Assembly: GCA_025655575.1 (NCBI GenBank)
Contig: JAHXIP010000004.1
Span: forward strand, 62,001-126,000
Origin: Candidatus Thiodiazotropha sp. (ex Monitilora ramsayi)
Lineage (GTDB): Bacteria > Pseudomonadota > Gammaproteobacteria > Chromatiales > Chromatiaceae
DNA length: 64,000 nucleotides
Direction: 5' to 3'
Positions within the stretch are counted from its first letter, which is position 1. Each line of letters opens with the position of its first letter. A program made the translations under genes and the position numbers. Positions 26,900 to 36,119 of the stretch are shown piece by piece. Under the pieces are notes generated by a model that saw only the letters and a list, made by a program, of their open reading frames with translations, was not told the origin of the DNA and made no database searches.

Positions 26900-28411
26900 A
26901 TGCATCCCGCAGGACAGGTCATCGAAGCACGTCTACAACACCTCGAAACTCACCTTGAACAGGAGAATCCGATACTCCTGAGTACGATTCAGAGCTTCCG
27001 CATCCTGGATGATGTGGCCTTTCGCCTGGGCCTGTTATCGGGCGACAACTCCTTCGCCACCCAGATTCCCTGGTGGCCGCTGATCTCCGTTCTGGGCACT
27101 TTTTCTGCAGGTAAATCAACATTCATCAATCACTACATCGATTACTCCCTGCAGCGTTCTGGTAACCAGGCGGTGGACGACAAGTTCACTGTGGTCTGTT
27201 ACAGCAAAGAGGCTACCGCCCACGCCCTGCCGGGGGTCGCACTCGATTCGGACCCCCGCTTTCCCTTTTATCAGATGTCCGATGAGATAGAGAAGGTGGC
27301 AAAAGGCGAGGGTGACCGCATCGATGCTTACCTGCAGCTGAAGACCTGTCCCAGCGAAAAGCTGCGGGGCAAGATTATCATCGACTCCCCCGGATTCGAT
27401 GCCGACGCCCAAAGAACCTCCACATTGCGCATCACCGATCACATCATCGATCTTTCTGATCTTGTACTGGTCTTTTTTGATGCCCGCCACCCGGAACCTG
27501 GCGCGATGCAGGACACTCTGAGCCACCTTATTGAGCGAACGATCCATAGAAACGATACCGGCAAGTTTCTCTATATTCTGAATCAGATCGATTCCACAGC
27601 ACGGGAAAACAATCCAGAGGATGTCATTGCCGCCTGGCAACGTGCCCTTGGTGAACGGGGCCTGACCGCAGGTCGTTTTTATGCCATCTATAACCCGGAT
27701 GCCGCCGTCCCCATTGATGATGAGGCACTGCGTAATCGTTATGAGAGCAAACGAGATGCCGATCTCAATGAGATCCACAGCCGTATGGAAGAGGTCGAGA
27801 TCGAACGCGCCTATCGTATCGTTGGCGCCCTTGAGAAAACTGCACGGGATATTGAGGAGCGCAGTGTCCCTCTGATCACTGCGACACTGCGTCGCTGGCG
27901 CAAACGGGTACTTTGGGGCAACGGTATCTTGATGGGGGGCCTGCTCTTGGTACTGCTCGCGCTATCAATCAATGCGGGATACTGGCAAGGCTTCAAATTC
28001 GCACCCACCTGGCTTGAGACTGGTGCCGCGGGTCTTCTACCCTGGGTGTTGCTGGGGTTTTTAGTCATTGCATTTGCCGCCATCCATTTCGGTGTCAGGG
28101 CAGTAGCCGCCCGAAGTCTGCTTGGCAGTATCCGTAAGCAGGCAAGCAAGGCCGGTTTGAAAGGCAACCCTGCAACAGCTTTCCTTCGTAGCACCAAACC
28201 CTGGCGCTCTATATTCAGAAAACACCCTGCAGGATGGGGACGTAAATCAAGACGCCAACTTCGTGAGGTGGTTCAAGCGACCGACACCTATATCCAAACT
28301 CTGAATGACCAGTTCACCAATCCCTCCGGCTCTGAAAAGTTGTTAGCATCAGAGTCTCAGCAGGCTCCCTTGAGTAAGTCGGTAGAGTCAGAGGAGAAAG
28401 ATCCGGCTTGA
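26900..28411 (+). CDS. dynamin-like GTPase, membrane protein
   Basis: 503 aa. The GTPase domain carries the P-loop GTFSAGKST at 66-74, G3 DSPGF near 162 and G4 NQID near 232. It is followed by a helical region and two predicted membrane spans (about 337-358 and 373-400), then a basic C-terminal tail. Bacterial dynamin-like proteins remodel or protect membranes (family knowledge), but the exact role here is unknown. A GGAG ribosome site fixes the ATG. It converges on the GGDEF gene. Confidence 0.8.
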   Translation: MHPAGQVIEARLQHLETHLEQENPILLSTIQSFRILDDVAFRLGLLSGDNSFATQIPWWPLISVLGTFSAGKSTFINHYIDYSLQRSGNQAVDDKFTVVCYSKEATAHALPGVALDSDPRFPFYQMSDEIEKVAKGEGDRIDAYLQLKTCPSEKLRGKIIIDSPGFDADAQRTSTLRITDHIIDLSDLVLVFFDARHPEPGAMQDTLSHLIERTIHRNDTGKFLYILNQIDSTARENNPEDVIAAWQRALGERGLTAGRFYAIYNPDAAVPIDDEALRNRYESKRDADLNEIHSRMEEVEIERAYRIVGALEKTARDIEERSVPLITATLRRWRKRVLWGNGILMGGLLLVLLALSINAGYWQGFKFAPTWLETGAAGLLPWVLLGFLVIAFAAIHFGVRAVAARSLLGSIRKQASKAGLKGNPATAFLRSTKPWRSIFRKHPAGWGRKSRRQLREVVQATDTYIQTLNDQFTNPSGSEKLLASESQQAPLSKSVESEEKDPA

Positions 28412-28439
28412 TGGAGGCGTAATCACCTCATAAGGGAAC

Positions 28440-28457
28440 GGGCAATATGGCTTGCCC
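28440..28457. terminator. hairpin between convergent genes
   Basis: GGGCAA, TATGGC loop, TTGCCC. It lies between the dynamin-like and GGDEF stop codons. No T-run on either side, so bidirectional termination is only plausible. Confidence 0.4.
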
Positions 28458-29639
28458 TTACTCGGCAAATATCTGACGGTTATTGCGCCCCTGTCGCTTG
28501 CCTTCATACATGGCTCTATCGGCTTCGGAATAGAGCCGATCAACCATCTCGTGTATGGGTTGCTGTTTTTCTGCCTCATGCTCGAAAACGGTAATACCAA
28601 TGCTTGCAGTGAGGCCAAGATTACCCACTTCACGACCGAACTCTAAGCAAGCCAGCCGTTCCTGAATCCGCTGAGCCATCAGGTCTGCACCCTCTACACC
28701 CGTTTCTGCCAACATCACAACAAACTCTTCTCCACCGACCCGGGCAACGATGTCACCCCCACGCGCTTCCAGTCGAATCACATCGGCGATGGCACAAAGC
28801 ACTTTATCTCCCAGCACATGACCCCACTGATCATTGATCAGCTTGAAAAAGTCCACATCCAAAAGCATCAGGCTGCAGATCTGCTGATGGCGCTGCGCTC
28901 GCGCCAGCATCGACTCTGCCTCTGAGAAAAAGTAGCGGCGATTATTCAATCCGGTCAGCTCATCGATCGTGGAAAGTTGTTCATAACGCTTTTGCAGACT
29001 TTCCGCTTCATGTAGCGCTGTACGAAGCTCTTTGGTGCGCTGCTCAACTGCAAATTCAAGATCATGTAACATTCGGTGGTTGTGAAGCATCTGGCCCAGG
29101 CTGCTGCAGAAGAGGCTGAGAGTATGCTGTTGCCAGGGCTCAAAATACTCTGGTAAGGGATGTGCGGCATTGAGTACGGCCAACACCTGGTCACCCATTT
29201 TAATCGGTGCACTGATCAGTGATCCCGGCCGCTCGCCCCCGGCACGCGGATTGTTGATGAATTCACGACTCTGGGTACAATCCCGACAATATTGCAGTTG
29301 CCCTGTTTGGTAGGCCATGCCGGCAATGCCTTCTCCAGACGCAAAAGTCATATTGGATTTGGGAGCTTCAACCTCCACCTGTCCGGAAATCGCCGCATGA
29401 GATTCCGCCAAACAGGTACCTGTTACGCAATGCAGAACGTCATCCTCCACTCGAAAGACAGAACAGCTTTCCACATTCTGATAACGAATCAGTTCACCCA
29501 ATGCTCGGGATAACAATTCGTCTTCGGTGATACCGTCAAGATTAATTTGAGATAAAGCTCGAAGCGCAGACAGGGAATCGAGCAGACTGAAAAAGCGCTC
29601 TCTGAGATCCATCGAAGTCTGGTTGAAAGACAGGTCCAC
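28458..29639 (-). CDS. GAF-GGDEF diguanylate cyclase
   Basis: 393 aa. A GAF sensor domain (about 20-180) is followed by a short coiled coil and a GGDEF domain (about 225-390). The active-site motif is GGEEF, intact. An inhibitory I-site RGGD sits exactly five residues upstream of it, so this should be an active, product-inhibited c-di-GMP synthase. It follows the HDOD gene by 11 nt, in an operon with a sigma-28-type promoter. Confidence 0.9.
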   Translation of the reverse strand: MDLSFNQTSMDLRERFFSLLDSLSALRALSQINLDGITEDELLSRALGELIRYQNVESCSVFRVEDDVLHCVTGTCLAESHAAISGQVEVEAPKSNMTFASGEGIAGMAYQTGQLQYCRDCTQSREFINNPRAGGERPGSLISAPIKMGDQVLAVLNAAHPLPEYFEPWQQHTLSLFCSSLGQMLHNHRMLHDLEFAVEQRTKELRTALHEAESLQKRYEQLSTIDELTGLNNRRYFFSEAESMLARAQRHQQICSLMLLDVDFFKLINDQWGHVLGDKVLCAIADVIRLEARGGDIVARVGGEEFVVMLAETGVEGADLMAQRIQERLACLEFGREVGNLGLTASIGITVFEHEAEKQQPIHEMVDRLYSEADRAMYEGKRQGRNNRQIFAE

Positions 29640-29650
29640 AAAATACCCCG

Positions 29651-30484
29651 TTAATTGGCCAACAGACTGGCGACAGCACGAATCTCATCATCTTGATGAA
29701 GAAATTCCGCTTGAATGATTTTAATGGACTCACTGGACACACCCAAGAGGTCCCTGGTGGCATCTTCGTCCTCATCAATACCGTGATTCACCCAGAGGTC
29801 AGCTATACTGACCAGGGCTGATTCACTGGTTGTATCCTGATCTAACTGCCGAACCACTTGAACGACCATGGCGGGCAGATGCCAACGATCCAGTATCCAA
29901 CCACCTGCTTCTCGACTGCTGATACCGACAAGATCCTCTTCTTGCTGTGATAACGCCTTCTGCGGTTCTCCCTTGCATTGTTGCAAAACGCTTGCATAGT
30001 CATCAGGAAACAGATGAACCAGAACCAAGACACCAATATCAAACAGCAGACCGGCCAGATAGACGCCGTCCTGGTCGGGACGTTCATCCGACACCATATG
30101 TCTGCAGATCATTCTCGACAGCGCTGCCGTCGCCAACGCATGGTACCAATACGCTTCCAGATCGAAGCCATGACAACGTGAGGTATCGAAGGATCCACTG
30201 ATTGCCAGACTGAAGGACAGGCTTCTGACCATATTTAGGCCAAGCACCCTAATCACCGCCTCCTCCACTGAATGAATGGGTGATGTCTGACCAAAATAGG
30301 CCGAGTTGGCCACACCAAGAATACGCGCTGAAATCCCCGGGTCCTGACTGATGACCTGTGAAAGCAGCTCCAGCGAAAGATCCTCGTCTGTCAGCAACTC
30401 AAGCAGACGAGTCGCCGTTGAAGACAGCGGCGGTAGATGCTTCAGCTTCAAAACCTGATGTTTGGCTGTGCTTGCAGTCTGCAT
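29651..30484 (-). CDS. HDOD-domain signalling protein
   Basis: 277 aa from ATG 30484. An in-frame TTG at 30517 lies at or before the predicted sigma-28 start site, so it is rejected. The HDOD domain (about residues 12-215) begins with LKHLPPLSSTATRLLELL and has the ISQDPGISARILGVANSAYFG helix typical of the family. HDOD proteins are catalytically dead HD relatives in signalling, often of motility and c-di-GMP circuits. Co-transcribed with the downstream GGDEF gene. Confidence 0.85.
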   Translation of the reverse strand: MQTASTAKHQVLKLKHLPPLSSTATRLLELLTDEDLSLELLSQVISQDPGISARILGVANSAYFGQTSPIHSVEEAVIRVLGLNMVRSLSFSLAISGSFDTSRCHGFDLEAYWYHALATAALSRMICRHMVSDERPDQDGVYLAGLLFDIGVLVLVHLFPDDYASVLQQCKGEPQKALSQQEEDLVGISSREAGGWILDRWHLPAMVVQVVRQLDQDTTSESALVSIADLWVNHGIDEDEDATRDLLGVSSESIKIIQAEFLHQDDEIRAVASLLAN

Positions 30485-30521
30485 GGTCCGTATTGTGTTA
30501 AATGTTTGTCCTGCCAATTGG

Positions 30522-30548
30522 TTATCGGCATATTAGGTTTGATCTTTA
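30522..30548 (-). promoter_or_regulatory. sigma-28 (FliA) promoter of the HDOD-GGDEF operon
   Basis: On the minus strand, TAAAGATC (30541-30548), exactly 11 nt, GCCGATAA (30522-30529). The -10 is the perfect gammaproteobacterial FliA consensus. The -35 is identical to that found before fliC in this window. Confidence 0.75.
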
Positions 30549-30678
30549 ACCCCTGCCTGTGAATGGTTGGCAGAAACGGAAATCGGTCACAGGTTAAAAC
30601 GAGGCACACAGGAAAAGCGTAAAACACCATCGAATTCACGAGTTTTCAGCCTCAATAAAGTAACTGTTTTTTTATTTC

Positions 30679-30693
30679 GTGTATTTGGTACAC
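30679..30693. promoter_or_regulatory. dyad upstream of the NrtR-like gene, operator candidate
   Basis: GTGTA (30679-30683), TTTGG, TACAC (30689-30693), with outer TT/AA matches beyond one mismatch. It lies about 70 bp before the nrtR-like start, where a regulator of NAD synthesis would bind its own operon. Confidence 0.5.
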
Positions 30694-30760
30694 TAACTAG
30701 GATATTTATGAGCGCCGGTTCCTAGTGCCTGCCAGTCCTAATTTGATTGCCTGAACAGCC

Positions 30761-31441
30761 GTGAACCAAGATCAATCCTACTGCTACCCCTACCCTCATC
30801 CTGCGGTAACCACAGATGTTGTGCTCTTCACCATACGTGATGAGGATTTGCAGGTTCTCCTGATACAGCGGGCCAATCCGCCGTTTCGTGAGATGTGGGC
30901 GTTACCGGGTGGATTTCTTGATATGGAGGAGGATCTGGAAGCGTGTGCAAAGCGTGAATTACTGGAAGAGACAGGTATTGAAGGCCTCTATCTGGAGCAG
31001 CTGTACACATTCAGCACACCTGACAGGGACCCTCGCGAGCGAGTCATCAGTGTCACCTATTTTGCCCTGACCCGGTCAGATACTTTACAACCCAAAGCCG
31101 CCAGTGACGCACAGGAAGCCGCTTGGTTTTCGCTTACTCAACTGCCTGAGTTGGCATTCGACCATGCCAAGATCATCCAACTGGCCAAACAGCGCCTGCT
31201 CGCAAAGCTCAACTATTCGACCATTGCCTTTCAACTCCTGCCGGAGACCTTCACGCTCAGTCAACTGCAAACAGTTTATGAGATATTGCTCAACGAGAAA
31301 TTGGATAAACGGAATTTTCGTAAAGGCATGCAAACCCGTCAGGTTCTCCGGGAGACCGGAAAGTTATCCCGCACAGGCAACCATCGACCTGCCAAAACCT
31401 ACCGAGTGATTAATCCCACCCGGGTGGAAATTATTAAATAA
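30761..31441 (+). CDS. nrtR: Nudix-winged-helix protein, NrtR-like NAD-metabolism regulator
   Basis: 226 aa from GTG 30761. The Nudix domain (about 10-145) is followed by a C-terminal winged-helix (about 155-225, with YEILLNEKLDKRNFRKGM). This is the NrtR layout: a repressor of NAD biosynthesis genes that senses ADP-ribose. The Nudix box is complete (G-x5-E-x7-RE-LL-EE-TGI), although many NrtR repressors have lost it. It may therefore still hydrolyse ADP-ribose. nadA starts 15 bp downstream, supporting the NAD assignment. Confidence 0.82.
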   Translation: MNQDQSYCYPYPHPAVTTDVVLFTIRDEDLQVLLIQRANPPFREMWALPGGFLDMEEDLEACAKRELLEETGIEGLYLEQLYTFSTPDRDPRERVISVTYFALTRSDTLQPKAASDAQEAAWFSLTQLPELAFDHAKIIQLAKQRLLAKLNYSTIAFQLLPETFTLSQLQTVYEILLNEKLDKRNFRKGMQTRQVLRETGKLSRTGNHRPAKTYRVINPTRVEIIK

Positions 31442-31456
31442 CGCAACGAGACTACC

Positions 31457-32521
31457 ATGAGTGTTCAATCACTGAATCTACCGACCATTCTGGTCCCCGA
31501 CCACCCCCACTGGCCACAACTCTCCGATGTGGAGAGAGACGCCATGAAGCAACGCATTGCAGAAAAACTTAGGGCCCAGAATGCCGTACTGGTGGCCCAC
31601 TACTACACTGATGCAGATCTGCAGGCACTGGCGGAAGAGACGGGAGGCTGTGTTGCCGACTCCCTGGAGATGGCTAAATTCGGTGCTGCCCAAGAGGCAG
31701 AGACGCTGGTGGTCTGCGGCGTCCGTTTCATGGGGGAGACGGCCAAAATCCTGAATCCGGAAAAGCGGGTAATCATGCCCGATCTGGGCGCCACTTGCTC
31801 ACTGGATGAAGGCTGCCCGGCAGACCTATTCACAGACTTCTGTGATGATCATCCCGATCACACCGTGGTTGTCTACGCCAATACGAGCGCCGAAGTGAAA
31901 GCAAGATCGGACTGGGTGGTGACCTCAGGCATCGCCCTGCCGATCGTCGAGTATCTGGCCAGTGAGGGTAAGAAGATCCTGTGGGGTCCGGACCGCCATC
32001 TCGGCAGCTATGTACAGCGTATTACCGGTACGGACATGCTGCTCTGGCCAGGTTCATGCGTGGTACATGAGGAGTTCAAATCAGTGGCGCTGGAACGTAT
32101 TCGACGCCTACACCCGGATGCGGCTGTATTGGTCCACCCGGAATCCCCCGAACATGTCATTGATCAAGCGGATGTAGTAGGTTCCACCACCGCACTCATC
32201 AAGGCTGTGGCAGAGATGAAAAACAAGGAATTCATTGTTGCTACCGATGGCGGCATTTTCTACAAGATGCAGCAGATGGCTCCGGATAAAGTGCTGATCG
32301 AAGCGCCTACAGCTGGCGAAGGTGCCACCTGCGTCAGCTGTGCCCACTGTCCCTGGATGGGGATGAATGCACTACACAACCTAGATAAGCTTCTGGATAG
32401 TGATGAGAATGAGATACATATCGATCCGGCAACCCGGGAGCGGGCCGTGATCCCGATTCAACGTATGCTCGACTTTTCCGTCCAGCAGGGCATTGGAATG
32501 AAGGGTAAAGGCAACGCCTAA
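31457..32521 (+). CDS. nadA: quinolinate synthase A
   Basis: 354 aa, full length. It makes quinolinate from iminoaspartate and dihydroxyacetone phosphate on a [4Fe-4S] cluster during de novo NAD synthesis. Conserved cysteine regions are visible: [24 protein letters not shown] and the later [10 protein letters not shown]. Co-transcribed with the NrtR-like gene. nadB and nadC are not in the window. Confidence 0.95.
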   Translation: MSVQSLNLPTILVPDHPHWPQLSDVERDAMKQRIAEKLRAQNAVLVAHYYTDADLQALAEETGGCVADSLEMAKFGAAQEAETLVVCGVRFMGETAKILNPEKRVIMPDLGATCSLDEGCPADLFTDFCDDHPDHTVVVYANTSAEVKARSDWVVTSGIALPIVEYLASEGKKILWGPDRHLGSYVQRITGTDMLLWPGSCVVHEEFKSVALERIRRLHPDAAVLVHPESPEHVIDQADVVGSTTALIKAVAEMKNKEFIVATDGGIFYKMQQMAPDKVLIEAPTAGEGATCVSCAHCPWMGMNALHNLDKLLDSDENEIHIDPATRERAVIPIQRMLDFSVQQGIGMKGKGNA

Positions 32522-32594
32522 AAGGATTTTAGGCGCTAATCATCATCTATTTAGATTGAGTTGAGAGATGACCGCTAACACCTGGTCCCGGTTA

Positions 32595-33161
32595 TTACCA
32601 GGGGGTAAAGCTATTCATAAAATCCATAGGCCGGCCCATCTGATTGATGTCCCGACTCATGATACTGGTGTTGGCCGTCATCGCCCGCATCGCTTGAGTC
32701 ATCTCAGCCACATTGCCTGTCATGATGCCAATATTCTGTTTCATACTGCCCACATCTACAGATAGAGCACCGATATTCCCGTCCATGTTTGCAATATGTG
32801 ACTCCATGCTGTCGACCCGTTCCACCAATACGGTTATCTGATTGGTCATTATCGAGATATTCTCGGAGAGCTGTCCCATGTTGTTGGACATCTGCTCTAG
32901 ATGCAATTCCATCCGCGGATCGACCTGTTCTGTCAACTTATGCATATCCTGGGTGACGTTGTAGATCAGATAGAAACCGGAGAGTCCGAGTACGCCAACA
33001 ACAACCAGCATCGGATAGATCATCCTCTCCCAGCGGGACATGCTTTTGTCGAAGGTCTTGAAAAAATTGGTCAGTGTTATTTCAAGCTTGACCATCGCCT
33101 TCTGTTCCGGCGAGAGATTCTTATACTCAGGGGCGAATGTGCGTGGGTCTTTTTCAAACAT
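32595..33161 (-). CDS. membrane-anchored heptad-repeat protein, copy 2
   Basis: 188 aa. A cytoplasmic N-terminus is followed by one span (about 48-68) and about fourteen continuous heptads from residue 91 to the end, of the type [ML]-x-x-x-[IV]-x-x (MSNNMGQ, LSENISI, MTNQITV, LVERVDS, MESHIAN, MDGNIGA and so on). It closes with GRPMDFMNSFTPW. This should be a long extracytoplasmic coiled coil. Paralogue of the 16214-16735 protein (same RWE at 43-45, YP, GFYLI and RPM...PW tail). Transcribed alone, convergent with nadA. Function unknown. Confidence 0.82.
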   Translation of the reverse strand: MFEKDPRTFAPEYKNLSPEQKAMVKLEITLTNFFKTFDKSMSRWERMIYPMLVVVGVLGLSGFYLIYNVTQDMHKLTEQVDPRMELHLEQMSNNMGQLSENISIMTNQITVLVERVDSMESHIANMDGNIGALSVDVGSMKQNIGIMTGNVAEMTQAMRAMTANTSIMSRDINQMGRPMDFMNSFTPW

Positions 33162-33378
33162 GGGTCTTAAACTCTCCAGCAGTGTCCTGCCTGCGCAGAC
33201 CGGCGACCGGACTATTCATTATCATTATTGTCTTACTGTTAGGCTTCTTATCTCGCTAGTATAGCCCGCGACCCATTGTGGAATACAATAAATCTAGCGC
33301 CTGTCGTTATCGTTGCGTCTCTTGTACTGAAAAGACGCTAGGGTACACTGGCAAGAATTGACCGCAGACTTAATTTCA

Positions 33379-34257
33379 ATGACAGATTTCATCCTAAACC
33401 ACGAGTTGACCATCCGTCTCAGCGCTTTCTTCGCAATTTTCGCCACCATGGCCGCGTGGGAAGTTTATGCACCCAGACGCCAGAGGCTCTTCTCCCGCCT
33501 ACAGCGCTGGACCAGCAACCTGGGTCTTGTCGTGCTCAATACACTCGTGCTGAGACTGCTTTTCCCCACTGCTGCGGTCGGCATGGCTGCCTATGCCGAT
33601 GCCCAGAATTGGGGGCTTCTGCACAATGTGGAAATAGCGGATTGGCTGAAGATCCTGATTGCAGTCATCCTGCTGGACCTTGCCATATACCTTCAACATG
33701 TCATGGTGCATGCCGTACCAGCCCTCTGGCGCCTGCATCGGGTTCACCATGCCGACCCGGACTATGACCTCACCACCGGCGCCCGCTTCCACCCGATTGA
33801 AATCATTCTCTCGATGCTGATCAAGATTGCCACTATCGCCGCTTTGGGACCACCCGTGGTGGCAGTCATCATCTTCGAAGTTGTCCTCAACGGCATGGCG
33901 ATGTTCAACCACGGGAATGTCAAACTCCCACAGCGGATTGACCAAAGTTTACGCTGGCTTGTGGTTACCCCCGATATGCACCGGGTGCACCACTCCATCG
34001 AGCCAGATGAGACCAATAGCAACTTTGGCTTCAATCTGTCGATCTGGGACCGCTTGATGGGCACCTATCAAGAACAACCTCGCTTGGGACAGGCTGGCAT
34101 GACAATCGGCATCTCCACTTTACAAGACCCGAAATTGACAACCCGGCTTCCTGGAATGCTTTTGATTCCATTCCTACACTTTAAAGATATCTACGCCATC
34201 AACCAGCGCACCTGGAGCGCAAAAAAGGCGAAGGAAACGTCAAAGCATGAATATTGA
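33379..34257 (+). CDS. fatty acid hydroxylase / sterol desaturase superfamily membrane protein
   Basis: 292 aa from ATG 33379 (a TTG at 33358 is possible but worse). Several membrane spans are interleaved with the di-iron histidine clusters HVMVH, HRVHH, HPIE and HRVHHS. The superfamily hydroxylates or desaturates lipids, carotenoids or sterols with O2. Substrate not predictable. The downstream gene overlaps it by 11 nt, so the two are translationally coupled. Confidence 0.85.
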   Translation: MTDFILNHELTIRLSAFFAIFATMAAWEVYAPRRQRLFSRLQRWTSNLGLVVLNTLVLRLLFPTAAVGMAAYADAQNWGLLHNVEIADWLKILIAVILLDLAIYLQHVMVHAVPALWRLHRVHHADPDYDLTTGARFHPIEIILSMLIKIATIAALGPPVVAVIIFEVVLNGMAMFNHGNVKLPQRIDQSLRWLVVTPDMHRVHHSIEPDETNSNFGFNLSIWDRLMGTYQEQPRLGQAGMTIGISTLQDPKLTTRLPGMLLIPFLHFKDIYAINQRTWSAKKAKETSKHEY

Positions 34258-35038
34258 TAACTATGATGTCTATTTCTCCGGAGCCTGCCTTAAAACAGCT
34301 GACCCGGCAGAAGTAAAACGCAAAATTGGCGCGATGTTCAAGCTCGAGGGTGAAAAGCTCGAGCGGCTCTTCAGTGGTAAGCCCGTACCGATTAAGCGTG
34401 GTGTGGATATGGACCAGGCAGTGAAATTTCGTGTCGCCTTCCGTGACGCGGGCGCCCTGGTGGATATTGTCCCGGAAGGACAGCCTGCGCCAACATCAAC
34501 ACCAACGCCTGTAACAAGACCATCGCCACCGCCAACATCTGCCAAAGTCGAGCCCACGCCATCAGCCTCACCGGGGCTCACGCTGGCTGAGGGCCCCCTT
34601 ACTCCTGACAGTGAAGCAGAGGAAATCACACCTGTTCCGGCACCCGAATATGGGCTGTCCGCCCCACAGGATTTCAATCTGAGCGATTGCACACCCCAGG
34701 TGGAGGCCGCCCCCATACCCGATACCAGTGCATTGGATCTGGATAAGCCCGGCGCCACCCTCGATGAGACTATCGATCCTGAACCGCTCGAGATCGATAC
34801 CGAAGCCCTGACGCTGGACGATCCAGGCACTACGCTGATTGAAGAAACCCCCATTGAGGAGCCGGAGATAAATACCGACGCTCTGAGCATGTCCGAGCCT
34901 CAGTCAGGCAGCCTGGAAGATTGCCAAGTACCGGTCGAACCGGCACCAATACCGAGTATCGACCATCTACAACTGGACGAGACCGCTACGAAAAAGAAGC
35001 CTCAGGGCAAAGCAAAATTCGAGATTGCAGAAGATTAG
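34247..35038 (+). CDS. acidic protein with a small N-terminal domain and a 25-residue repeat
   Basis: 263 aa. Residues 1-75 form a compact alpha/beta domain (VYFSGACL, LEGEKLERLFSGKPVPIKRG, FRVAFRDAGALVDI) of a kind I associate with small domains fused to membrane proteins. A Pro/Thr/Ser linker follows. An acidic region then has an exact 25-residue period: DTSALDLDKPG (159), DTEALTLDDPG (184), NTDALSMSEPQ (209). The APIP element recurs at 155 and 233. No enzyme motif. Overlaps the desaturase gene by 11 nt. Function unknown. Confidence 0.72.
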   Translation: MNIDNYDVYFSGACLKTADPAEVKRKIGAMFKLEGEKLERLFSGKPVPIKRGVDMDQAVKFRVAFRDAGALVDIVPEGQPAPTSTPTPVTRPSPPPTSAKVEPTPSASPGLTLAEGPLTPDSEAEEITPVPAPEYGLSAPQDFNLSDCTPQVEAAPIPDTSALDLDKPGATLDETIDPEPLEIDTEALTLDDPGTTLIEETPIEEPEINTDALSMSEPQSGSLEDCQVPVEPAPIPSIDHLQLDETATKKKPQGKAKFEIAED

Positions 35039-35065
35039 CACGCCACGATTCCGCTAATTACGGAT

Positions 35066-35986
35066 TCAGAAACCGAGATAGGCCTCCAACGAACGCTGGG
35101 TCGACTCCGACAGATCGTCATGCCGGCCATTTTCAGGGCGGCCGGTTTCCAACAGCCCCTCCATGGTGCCAATGGCGCGTTCTGCATAGAAGCGTAAAAG
35201 CCGCCGTTGGTCATCATCACTCAGCCAGAGATTGACCTCATCTTTCAGCTTGTCCTTTTTGCTGTCGTACTCAAACAGTTTCAAGCGGAAAGCCGGCAGA
35301 TCCCATCCCCCCCGCCGCAACCGTTCCTTTATCACTTCAACCCGGTAATACTCGAGCTTTTTTCCGGTAAAAACAGTGAACTCAAGCCACTCCCCAGGAA
35401 CAAGAGGCTTATGTCTAAGCTGGTGGAGCAATCCCATATAATCCAGGATTTCCTGGCCACCCAATGCAACCTGCTTTGTCTGCATCAGCGCTGACCAAGC
35501 AGGGTCCTCCAGTGCGGCAATCTGTTGTAAATGATCGGGTGGTCCTACGGATGTAGAAGATGTATCAGGTGCAGGCGCCTGATAGTGGAAGCCGGTCCCG
35601 GCCGGTCGATCGAACCAGAAGAGTTCCTGTTTTAAGTCCCCTGTCTTGAGTGATTTTGTCGCCAGCAAAGGAATCATCTTCTGGGTATCGAGCCAACTGT
35701 GATAATCGAGTCGCAGCGGGTAGATCATCTCCGCTTTTCTATAAGGCTCCGTTGTCATCTGCATGCGAGTGACATAGGTAGATTTTCCCTCAACATCTTC
35801 CATGTCAGGCGCAACACTCAGAATCAACTTAGCAATGTCGAGCTTCACAAAACCGGTCACAATACCTCGAAAATTCAAAGTATATTCCAGCTCCTCACCC
35901 AATTTTGATGGTGTATTGGCTGCCATAACTGGCACAGCCTGCATCATGAACACCACAATTAGGACTTGAATTCGCAAAATCGTCAC
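35066..35986 (-). CDS. DUF3108 family secreted protein
   Basis: 306 aa with a signal peptide (cleavage about residue 23, after MAA). Beta-rich throughout, with the DUF3108 pattern: LEYTLNFRGIVTGFVKLDI at the mature N-terminus, RLDYHSWLDTQKMIPL in the middle and EVNLWLSDDDQRRLLRF near the C-terminus. DUF3108 proteins are periplasmic or outer-membrane-associated and of unknown function. Monocistronic, convergent with the acidic repeat gene. Confidence 0.75.
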   Translation of the reverse strand: MTILRIQVLIVVFMMQAVPVMAANTPSKLGEELEYTLNFRGIVTGFVKLDIAKLILSVAPDMEDVEGKSTYVTRMQMTTEPYRKAEMIYPLRLDYHSWLDTQKMIPLLATKSLKTGDLKQELFWFDRPAGTGFHYQAPAPDTSSTSVGPPDHLQQIAALEDPAWSALMQTKQVALGGQEILDYMGLLHQLRHKPLVPGEWLEFTVFTGKKLEYYRVEVIKERLRRGGWDLPAFRLKLFEYDSKKDKLKDEVNLWLSDDDQRRLLRFYAERAIGTMEGLLETGRPENGRHDDLSESTQRSLEAYLGF

Positions 35987-36119
35987 GGCATCTCCTATGG
36001 CTTATTGCTTTGGCTACACTTCAGTATGCCTGTATTGGCACACTTTTCGCAGGATAACCGAAAAATGCTGAATCGTTGCTGAATCAGTCAAATTTCCGTC
36101 AGTGTCAGGAGCCCGCATC

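Noticed and set aside
26679..26981. 100-aa plus-strand ORF upstream of the dynamin-like gene
   Set aside because: Overlaps the dynamin start, lacks a ribosome site, and its composition is unlike a folded or secreted protein.
32581..32608. terminator between nadA and the heptad gene (CCTGGT/ACCAGG)
   Set aside because: Long 10-nt loop, no T-run, and it overlaps the coding end of the minus-strand gene.
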